Assembly: GCF_013386585.1 (NCBI RefSeq) | Contig: NZ_JACARO010000047.1 | Location: forward strand, 186,001 to 250,000 | Direction of reading: 5' to 3' | Origin: Pseudomonas sp. P7548 | GTDB taxonomy: Bacteria > Pseudomonadota > Gammaproteobacteria > Pseudomonadales > Pseudomonadaceae | Length of the DNA: 64,000 nucleotides | In this document: in pieces, positions 57,232 to 64,000 of the stretch | How positions within the stretch are numbered: position 1 is the stretch's first letter | How the letters are laid out: every line of letters starts with the position of its first letter | The notes under the pieces: model-generated | What the model saw: the letters and a program-made list of their open reading frames with translations, nothing else | What the model was told of the DNA's origin: nothing | Databases searched by the model: none | Position numbers and translations under genes: made by a program

Positions 57232-58110
57232 ATGGCTAAAGACATTCTCTGTGCATTCGGCGTCGACGTTGACGCCGTCGCCGGCTGGCTCGGTTCCTAC
57301 GGCGGCGAAGACTCGCCGGACGACATCTCCCGCGGCCTGTTCGCCGGTGAAGTCGGCGCGCCGCGCCTGCTCAAATTGTTCGAGCGCTACGGCCTGCGCA
57401 CCACCTGGTTTATTCCTGGCCACTCGATGGAAACCTTCCCCGAGCAGATGAAAGCCGTGGCCGACGCCGGCCACGAAATCGGCGTGCACGGCTACAGCCA
57501 CGAAAACCCCATCGCCATGACGGCCGAGCAGGAAGAAATCGTCCTGGATAAATCCATCGAGCTGATCACCCAGGTCACTGGCAAACGCCCCACTGGTTAC
57601 GTCGCGCCATGGTGGGAGTTCAGCAAGGTCACCAACGAGCTGCTGCTGAAAAAAGGCATCAAGTACGACCACAGCCTGATGCACAACGACTTTCATCCCT
57701 ACTACGTGCGCAAGGGCGACAGCTGGACCAAGATTGACTACAGCCAACACCCCGACACCTGGATGAAACCCCTGGTGCGCGGCGAAGAAACCGACCTGGT
57801 GGAGATCCCCGCCAACTGGTACCTCGACGACCTGCCGCCGATGATGTTCATCAAGAAAGCCCCCAACAGCCACGGCTTCGTCAACCCGCGCCACCTCGAA
57901 GAAATGTGGCGCGACCAGTTCGACTGGGTCTACCGCGAACACGAACACGCGGTGTTCACCATGACCATTCACCCGGACGTGTCCGGCCGCCCGCAAGTGC
58001 TGCTGATGCTTGAGCGTCTGATCGAGCATATCCAGAGCCATGCCGGCGTGCGCTTCGTCACCTTCGACGAAATCGCCGACGACTTTATCCGCCGCCAACC
58101 CCGTACCTGA
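57232..58110 (+). CDS. Polysaccharide-deacetylase-fold hydrolase of the cyclic imide hydrolase/HpPgdA group
   Basis: A protein of 292 residues without signal peptide, so cytoplasmic. The fold has the metal ligands Asp14 (FGVDVDAV), His86 and His90 (HEIGVHGYSHENP), the same positions I recall for Helicobacter HpPgdA (293 residues), together with 'GYVAPWWEFSKVTNELLLKK' and 'MTIHPDVSGRPQVLLMLE'. A Pseudomonas imidase of the same length and fold, which opens cyclic imides, is my closest functional comparison. The lack of secretion signal and a neighbouring amidase favour imide or amide hydrolysis over peptidoglycan modification. The substrate is not shown by sequence. Confidence 0.85.
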   Translation: MAKDILCAFGVDVDAVAGWLGSYGGEDSPDDISRGLFAGEVGAPRLLKLFERYGLRTTWFIPGHSMETFPEQMKAVADAGHEIGVHGYSHENPIAMTAEQEEIVLDKSIELITQVTGKRPTGYVAPWWEFSKVTNELLLKKGIKYDHSLMHNDFHPYYVRKGDSWTKIDYSQHPDTWMKPLVRGEETDLVEIPANWYLDDLPPMMFIKKAPNSHGFVNPRHLEEMWRDQFDWVYREHEHAVFTMTIHPDVSGRPQVLLMLERLIEHIQSHAGVRFVTFDEIADDFIRRQPRT

Positions 58111-58141
58111 CCCCCATGCTTCCACCCCTGAGGCGCAACCC

Positions 58142-59482
58142 ATGTCCATCTACAACAAGCTTGACCTGACCGGCTGGAAACCCCGGCAACTGACGTCCCA
58201 GGAAGTGCGCTTCGCCACCTGGATCGCGTTCTTCGCCTGGGTGTTTGCGGTGTATGACTTCATCCTGTTTGGCACCCTGCTGCCGGAGATCGGCCGGCAC
58301 TTTGGCTGGGGTGAAGTAGAGCAGGCTGAAATTGCAACCTGGGTCGCCGTGGGCACGGCGGTGGTCGCCTTTGCCATTGGCCCGGTCGTCGACAAGCTGG
58401 GTCGGCGCAAAGGCATCATCTTCACCGTGGCCGGTTCTGCGCTGTGCTCGGCGTTGACCGCAATCGGCGGCGCGTGGGGCAAATCACCGCTGATTCTGAT
58501 CCGTTCGTTGGGTGGCCTGGGTTATGCCGAGGAAACCGTCAACGCCACGTATCTGAGTGAGCTGTACGGCGCCTCGGAAGACCCGCGCCTGACCAAGCGC
58601 CGTGGCTTCATCTACAGCCTGGTGCAGGGCGGCTGGCCGGTGGGCGCGTTGATCGCTGCCGGCTTGACTGCGCTGTTGCTGCCGATCATCGGTTGGCAAG
58701 GCTGCTTCATCTTCGCGGCAATCCCGGCCATCGTGATTGCGATCATGGCGCGCAAGCTCAAGGAGAGCCCGCAGTTCCAGATCCACCAGCGCATCAGCGA
58801 GCTGCGTAAAAGCGGCGCGGTGAAAGAAGCGCAAAACGTCGCCGTGACCTACGGCGTCGACTACGACGAACACAGCAAGGCCGGCCTCAAGGCTGCGTTC
58901 CGTGGCCCGGCCCGTCGCGCCACGTTGGTGATCGGCGCAGCGCTGCTGCTCAACTGGGCAGCGATCCAGGTGTTCAGCGTGCTGGGCACGTCGGTGATCG
59001 TCAGCGTGCACCACATCTCGTTCGAGAACTCGCTGATCATCCTCGTGCTGTCCAACCTGGTCGGGTACTGCGGTTATCTCAGCCACGGCTGGATGGGCGA
59101 CAAGATCGGCCGTCGCAACGTGATCGGCCTGGGCTGGATGCTCGGCGGGCTGTCGTTCGCCGGCATGCTGTTCGGCCCGAGCAACATGGCGATGGTGGTC
59201 GGGCTGTACAGCCTGGGCCTGTTCTTTCTGATCGGCCCGTACTCGGCGGCGTTGTTCTTCATCAGCGAAAGTTTCCCCACCAGCATCCGCGCCACCGGGG
59301 GCGCGATCATCCATGCCATGGGCCCGATCGGCGCAGTGGTCGCAGGCTTTGGCGCCACCCAGGTGCTGTCGGCCGGCAGCGACTGGCAGACCGCCGCGCT
59401 GTGGTTCGGTGCACTGCCGTGCTTCTTGTCCGGCGCCTTGATGTTTGCCGCCCGCCATGTGCGTCCGGAAACCGTTCAGTAA
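58142..59482 (+). CDS. MFS transporter of the accessory locus
   Basis: An inner-membrane permease of 446 residues with about 12 TM segments. TM1 contains 'FAVYDFILFGTLLPEIG' with charged residues typical of carboxylate:H+ symporters; motif A is 'VVDKLGRRKG', and the second half has 'WMGDKIGRRNVIG'. A hydrophilic loop of ~60 residues lies between TM6 and TM7. ATG 58142 follows GAGGCG, 31 bases after the deacetylase-fold gene. It probably imports the substrate of the amidase/imidase pair or a carboxylate product. Confidence 0.88.
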   Translation: MSIYNKLDLTGWKPRQLTSQEVRFATWIAFFAWVFAVYDFILFGTLLPEIGRHFGWGEVEQAEIATWVAVGTAVVAFAIGPVVDKLGRRKGIIFTVAGSALCSALTAIGGAWGKSPLILIRSLGGLGYAEETVNATYLSELYGASEDPRLTKRRGFIYSLVQGGWPVGALIAAGLTALLLPIIGWQGCFIFAAIPAIVIAIMARKLKESPQFQIHQRISELRKSGAVKEAQNVAVTYGVDYDEHSKAGLKAAFRGPARRATLVIGAALLLNWAAIQVFSVLGTSVIVSVHHISFENSLIILVLSNLVGYCGYLSHGWMGDKIGRRNVIGLGWMLGGLSFAGMLFGPSNMAMVVGLYSLGLFFLIGPYSAALFFISESFPTSIRATGGAIIHAMGPIGAVVAGFGATQVLSAGSDWQTAALWFGALPCFLSGALMFAARHVRPETVQ

Positions 59483-59492
59483 GGAGTGAATG

Positions 59493-60254
59493 ATGAGCCG
59501 TAAAGTTGCCTTGATTACCGGCGCCGCCAGCGGCATCGGCCAAGCCCTCGCCGTGGCCTATGCGCAAAAGGGCGTGGCGGTGGTCGGCGGGTATTACCCG
59601 GCCGATCCTCACGACCCGCACACCACCGTGGGCTTGGTGGAAGGGGCGGGCGGCGAGTGCCTCATGCTGCCCCTGGACGTGGGCGACAGCGCCTCGGTGA
59701 ATGCGCTGGCCGAGCAGGCCGTGCAGCACTTTGGCCGGCTGGATTACGCGGTGGCCAACGCCGGCCTGTTGCGCCGCGCACCGTTGCTGGAGATGACCGA
59801 TGCGCTGTGGGACGAGATGCTCAATGTCGACCTGACGGGGGTGATGCGCACCTTCCGCGCGGCGACACGGCATATGCGTGAAGGCGGCGCGCTGGTGGCG
59901 ATCTCGTCGATTGCCGGCGGCGTATATGGCTGGCAGGAGCACAGCCACTACGCGGCGGCCAAAGCCGGTGTGCCGGGGTTGTGTCGTTCGCTAGCCGTGG
60001 AATTGGCGCCACTGGGGATTCGCTGCAATGCGGTGATCCCCGGGTTGATCGAGACGCCGCAGTCGCTGGATGCGAAGAACTCACTGGGACCGGAAGGCTT
60101 GGCCAAGGCGGCGCGAGCCATTCCGCTGGGCCGTGTCGGGCGGGCGGATGAGGTGGCCTCGCTGGTGCAGTTCTTGACCAGTGAAGCGTCGAGCTACCTC
60201 ACGGGCCAAAGCATCATCATCGACGGCGGCCTTACCGTGCGCTGGCCGGACTAA
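59493..60254 (+). CDS. Short-chain dehydrogenase/reductase (SDR) 1
   Basis: A classical SDR of 253 residues. The NAD(P)-binding motif TGAASGIG lies at 9-16, ANAG is in 'DYAVANAGLL', the catalytic Ser is in 'VAISSIAGG' and YxxxK in 'HYAAAKAG'. I chose the second ATG (59493) because AAGGAG is six bases away; ATG 59490 would be too close. It starts 10 bases after the MFS gene. The substrate is unknown; the downstream SDR shares the fold but little else. Confidence 0.9.
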   Translation: MSRKVALITGAASGIGQALAVAYAQKGVAVVGGYYPADPHDPHTTVGLVEGAGGECLMLPLDVGDSASVNALAEQAVQHFGRLDYAVANAGLLRRAPLLEMTDALWDEMLNVDLTGVMRTFRAATRHMREGGALVAISSIAGGVYGWQEHSHYAAAKAGVPGLCRSLAVELAPLGIRCNAVIPGLIETPQSLDAKNSLGPEGLAKAARAIPLGRVGRADEVASLVQFLTSEASSYLTGQSIIIDGGLTVRWPD

Positions 60255-60274
60255 CGGATGTACATAGATCCAAA

Positions 60275-60362
60275 TGTGGGAGCTGGCTTGCCTGCGATGG
60301 CGGTGGTTCAGTGAATACATGTGCTGCTGACCCACCGCTATCGCAGGCAAGCCAGCTCCCAC
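60275..60362. repeat. REPIN between the two SDR genes
   Basis: Perfect arms TGTGGGAGCTGGCTTGCCTG and CAGGCAAGCCAGCTCCCACA. It divides the accessory run into a first part (amidase to SDR1) and a second (SDR2 onward). Confidence 0.92.
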
Positions 60363-60396
60363 AATGGATCGGTGTTTTGTCTGAGGAGTTTTTTGT

Positions 60397-61146
60397 ATGA
60401 ACCAACTGATTAACCGCCGCGCCGTCATCACCGGCGCCGGCAGCGGCATCGGTGCCGCCATCGCCCGTGCCTACGCCGCCGAAGGCGCGCGCCTGCTGCT
60501 GGCCGACCGCAACGCCGCGAGCCTCGCCGAAACGGCGATCACCTGCCGCAACCTCGGCGCCGAGGTGGTCGAGTGCCTGGCGGACGTCGGCACCGTCGAA
60601 GGCGCCCAGGCGGGTGTGGACCGTTGCGTCGAACACTTCGGTGGCATCGACATTCTGGTCAACAACGCCGGCATGCTCACCCAGGCGCGCTGTGTCGACC
60701 TGACCATCGAGATGTGGAACGACATGCTGCGCGTCGACCTCACCAGCGTGTTCGTCGCCAGCCAGCGCGCCTTGCCGCACATGCTGGCGCAGCGTTGGGG
60801 GCGCATCATCAACGTGGCGTCGCAACTGGGTATCAAGGGCGGTGCCGAGCTTACCCACTACGCGGCGGCCAAGGCTGGCGTGATCGGCTTTACCAAATCC
60901 CTCGCCTTGGAAGTTGCCAAGGACAACGTGCTGGTCAATGCCATCGCCCCTGGCCCGATTGAAACGCCACTGGTGGGCGGGATCAGCGACGACTGGAAGC
61001 GCGCCAAGGCCAAGGAACTGCCCCTGGGCCGCTTCGGTCTGGCTGATGAAGTGGCGCCCACCGCCGTGCTGCTCGCCAGCGAACCGGGCGGTAATTTGTT
61101 CGTCGGCCAGACCCTGGGCCCGAACTCCGGCGATGTCATGCCATGA
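60397..61146 (+). CDS. Short-chain dehydrogenase/reductase (SDR) 2
   Basis: A classical SDR of 249 residues. It shows TGAGSGIG (N-terminal cofactor site), NNAG in 'ILVNNAGML', the catalytic Ser in 'NVASQLGIKGG' and YxxxK in 'HYAAAKAGVIG', and ends 'GQTLGPNSGDVMP'. GAGGAG precedes the ATG by 12 bases. An acidic residue after the second strand ('LLLADRNAAS') suggests NAD rather than NADP. Likely an oxidoreductase acting on an alcohol or ketone in the same pathway; substrate unknown. Confidence 0.9.
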   Translation: MNQLINRRAVITGAGSGIGAAIARAYAAEGARLLLADRNAASLAETAITCRNLGAEVVECLADVGTVEGAQAGVDRCVEHFGGIDILVNNAGMLTQARCVDLTIEMWNDMLRVDLTSVFVASQRALPHMLAQRWGRIINVASQLGIKGGAELTHYAAAKAGVIGFTKSLALEVAKDNVLVNAIAPGPIETPLVGGISDDWKRAKAKELPLGRFGLADEVAPTAVLLASEPGGNLFVGQTLGPNSGDVMP

Positions 61147-61159
61147 ACGAGGTGTAGCC

Positions 61160-61453
61160 ATGTGCGGACTCTGCGGATTGCTTGGCGAAGACCTGCACTG
61201 GAGCGACCCCCTGGGCGATGAAGTGCCAAGGCGCCGCGAGCGCCTGCGCCGGATCGCGGCGATCAACCAGGTGTTGGCGGTGTTCCGGCTCAAGGTCGAA
61301 GACTTCCAGGGCGCGTCCTACCTGTTGTTGGGCGCTACCGGTAAGCAAGAACTGGCGAGTGGCCTGGACCCACTGTGGCAGGCCGCCGAAAACATGCTCG
61401 GCCGTCCGTTGGACCCGCTCGACCCTAAGTTGCTCAACCATCTTGAACACTAA
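61160..61453 (+). CDS. Small protein with N-terminal MCGLCG motif
   Basis: A protein of 97 residues that I do not recognise. It begins MCGLCGLLGEDLHW, with two cysteines at 2 and 5 and no others. This resembles both a CxxC metal site and the Cys2 start (MCGxxG) of class II glutamine amidotransferases, but it is far too short for the latter. GAGG lies seven bases upstream and the gene starts 13 bases after SDR2. The rest looks helical ('RRRERLRRIAAINQVLAVFRLKVEDF'). Position beside a CobW metal chaperone suggests metal handling; this is inference. Confidence 0.75.
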   Translation: MCGLCGLLGEDLHWSDPLGDEVPRRRERLRRIAAINQVLAVFRLKVEDFQGASYLLLGATGKQELASGLDPLWQAAENMLGRPLDPLDPKLLNHLEH

Positions 61454-61463
61454 ACCCAACCCC

Positions 61464-61557
61464 TGTGGCGAGGGAGCTTGCTCCCGCTGGAGTGCTCAGC
61501 GCTCCCAAGCTTCTGGGGCCGCTTCGCAGCCCAGCGGGAGCAAGCTCCCTCGCCACA
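61464..61557. repeat. REP-type repeat, 'TGTGGCGAGGG' family
   Basis: Arms TGTGGCGAGGGAGCTTGCTC and GAGCAAGCTCCCTCGCCACA are perfect complements; loop includes GCCGCTTCGCAGCCCAGC. It lies between the small gene and cobW-like gene, ending 13 bases before the cobW-like ATG. Confidence 0.9.
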
Positions 61558-61570
61558 AAGGAAAACATTG

Positions 61571-62541
<971 letters not shown>

Positions 62542-62545
<4 letters not shown>

Positions 62546-63717
62546 TCACCTTACGCGTCCTCGGCACCTCAGTGACCCTGCTCGAATGCCTGCGCGTGCG
62601 GGCCGAGCAAGACCTGGGCATTCGCCTGGTGTATCAGGTGCACGATGTAGAGCAGGCCCAGCGCATCGCGGTGATGCAGCCCGACAGCTACGACCTCTAC
62701 GACCAGTGGTTTCACAACGTCGACTTCGTGTGGCCGGCGCGGGCGATCCAGCCGATCGACACGCGGCGTATCGCGCTGTGGCATGAAATCAACGACCTGC
62801 CCAAGCGCGGGCGCCTGTCGGCCGATGATCGCCTGGGCAGTGGCAGCGTACCGAGCGAGCGCCTGTTCGTGCAGCATGACGGCAGCCTCGGCAGCACCGT
62901 GACCGAGCGCATCAGCATGCTGCCCCTGACCCACAACGCCGACAGTTTTGCCTACCGCCCCGAGCGCTTGCCCGACGGGTTCTGCCACGGCAACGAAAGC
63001 TGGGGGTGGTTGCTGGACCCGGCCTGGAGCGCCCGCACCGCGTTGCAGAGCGACGCGGCCATCGGTGCCCTGGACGCCGCGTTGGCGGTGCAGGGCGCGG
63101 GGCTGGCGCAGTTCAAGGACATCGGCAATATGAGCATCGAAGAGATCGACGTGCTCGCCGACATTCTGGTGCGCAAGCAGAGGGAAGGGCACTTTGCGGC
63201 GTTCTGGTCGGATGATGAAGAGGCGGCGCAATTGATGCTCAGCCCGACCATCGATATCCAGAGCCTGTGGTCGCCGACCTTGATGCGCCTGCATCGCGCG
63301 GGCGTGAAATACCGCCTGGCGGTGCCGCGTGAAGGTTATCGCGCGTGGTTCGGCGGGTTGTCGTTGTCACGCCATGCTCAAGGGCCGGTGCTGGATGCGG
63401 CGTATGCCTACCTCAATTGGTGGTTGTCGGGTTGGCCTGGAGCGGTGATGGCGCGCCAGGGGTATTACATCGGTAACCCGGCGCGCAGCCGTGATCACCT
63501 TAGCAGTGCTGAGTGGGATTACTGGTATGCCGGATTGCCTGCACGGGAGGAACTGCTGGGTAGCGATGGTTTGCCGTTGATCGACATGGGCGACGTGCGT
63601 GATGGGGGGTCTTATGAGCAGCGCATGGGGCATATTGCGGTGTGGAATTCGGTGATGGATGAGCACAACTACTTGGTACGGCGGTGGGGGGATTTTATGC
63701 GGGCGCGCTGTGTTTGA
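62542..63717 (+). CDS. Solute-binding-protein-like polypeptide without signal peptide
   Basis: A protein of 391 residues. From about residue 2 it reads 'ITLRVLGTSVTLLECLRVRAEQDLGI', which is the mature start of an ABC solute-binding protein of the PotD/type 1 kind, and the C-terminal half has 'AYAYLNWWLSGWPGAVMARQGYYIGNPA' and 'WNSVMDEHNYLVRRWGDF', typical of that fold. There is no hydrophobic signal peptide or lipobox, and the start overlaps the cobW-like stop (ATGA at 62542-62545). No ABC permease or ATPase follows within the window. It may be a cytoplasmic sensor or a binding protein exported in another way. Confidence 0.85.
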
Positions 63718-63739
63718 CTGAGTACATATCCGTTATTTA

Positions 63740-64000
63740 GGTAACGGCTACTTATGGTTCCGCTCTTACAGCGGCTCACTTTTGGAAAGGCCCAAAAGTA
63801 AGCAAAAGGCCTTCGCCCCAACACTCGGTGCCTCGCCTAGGCTCGGCATGCCCTCACTCCGGCTTGAATCCGTGGGCCGCCGCCACGCGCCATCCATGGC
63901 GCGGGGCGGCTAACCCGGCGTCCTGCCGGGTTACCCACGGATTCAAGCCTGCGTTCGGCCAGCGTGTTTAACGGGGCGCCTAAGATCAAAATCAAAAGCA
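63740..64000. repeat. Long Pseudomonas intergenic repeat with nested palindromes (runs off window)
   Basis: No gene is seen in 63718-64000. The sequence matches, from memory, a multi-copy intergenic repeat of fluorescent pseudomonads (GGTTCCGCTCTTACAGCGG ... AAGATCAAAATCAAAAGCA). It contains a perfect 16-base outer stem GGCTTGAATCCGTGGG/CCCACGGATTCAAGCC (63861-63876, 63934-63949). Inside are a CGCGCCAT/ATGGCGCG hairpin and a TAACCCGGC/GCCGGGTTA hairpin, a cloverleaf-like plan. Confidence 0.8.

Noticed and set aside
57232..58110. Annotation as a peptidoglycan deacetylase
   Set aside because: No signal peptide or membrane anchor is present, and the neighbouring amidase and transporter point to small-molecule catabolism.
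61160..61453. Class II glutamine amidotransferase from the MCGLCG start
   Set aside because: At 97 residues it lacks the rest of the Ntn fold, so only the resemblance is noted.

Overview
The window is a 64-kb piece of a chromosome from a fluorescent Pseudomonas (P. fluorescens complex). The evidence is high GC, a core block in the order lepA-lepB-rnc-era-recO-pdxJ-cumA-tadA-cmoBA-icp-asrA that I recall from Pseudomonas (PA0767-PA0779 in P. aeruginosa), a yejK-hupN-rlmF-valS-holC-pepA-lptFG block as in P. putida, and at least 17 REP/REPIN-type repeats between genes. No rRNA, tRNA, phage, insertion sequence or CRISPR array was seen.

Layout. 0-4.5 kb: the end of a GST-like gene, a TonB-dependent receptor with a signalling (STN) domain, and a PBP4-type carboxypeptidase. 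4.5-10.1 kb: the homogentisate (tyrosine/phenylalanine) operon hmgA-fahA-maiA plus an aromatic-acid MFS transporter, with a divergent IclR repressor. 10.3-13.7 kb: a SirB1-like protein, a leucine-dehydrogenase-like protein with an altered active-site motif, SOS-controlled yebG, psiE and a small Pseudomonas protein. 13.9-17.8 kb: serine uptake and deamination (sdaC, sdaA) with a divergent LysR regulator. 18-21.1 kb: a ribosome-associated HPF/RaiA protein and a DHA2 efflux pump with a divergent LysR regulator. 21.2-29 kb: iron signalling, with fecIRA on the minus strand facing a DUF3649-PepSY-DUF3325-ECF sigma-FecR operon on the plus strand across a Fur-box-like site. 29-40.5 kb: glutaredoxin, yejK, hupN, rlmF, valS, holC, pepA and the LPS exporter genes lptFG. 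40.6-54.4 kb: housekeeping genes for translation, secretion, RNA processing, vitamin B6, tRNA modification and proteolysis. 54.5-63.7 kb: an accessory catabolic locus. 63.7-64 kb: a long palindromic repeat.

The accessory locus is the most interesting part. A GntR-type regulator with two winged-helix domains faces an operon-like run: amidase, a polysaccharide-deacetylase-fold protein of the cyclic-imide-hydrolase/HpPgdA group, an MFS transporter, two SDR oxidoreductases, a 97-residue protein starting MCGLCG, a CobW/COG0523 metal-chaperone GTPase, and a solute-binding-protein-like polypeptide without a signal peptide whose start overlaps the cobW stop. My hypothesis is import of a small cyclic imide or amide, ring opening by the deacetylase-fold enzyme, and release of ammonia by the amidase, with metal supply or sensing handled by the last three genes. 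Substrate and coupling are inferred, not shown.

Other points of note are two ECF sigma/anti-sigma pairs with only one adjacent receptor, absence of the small gene that normally lies between lepB and rnc, a REP inserted inside another REP, and a transporter whose C-terminal tail is encoded by a REP.
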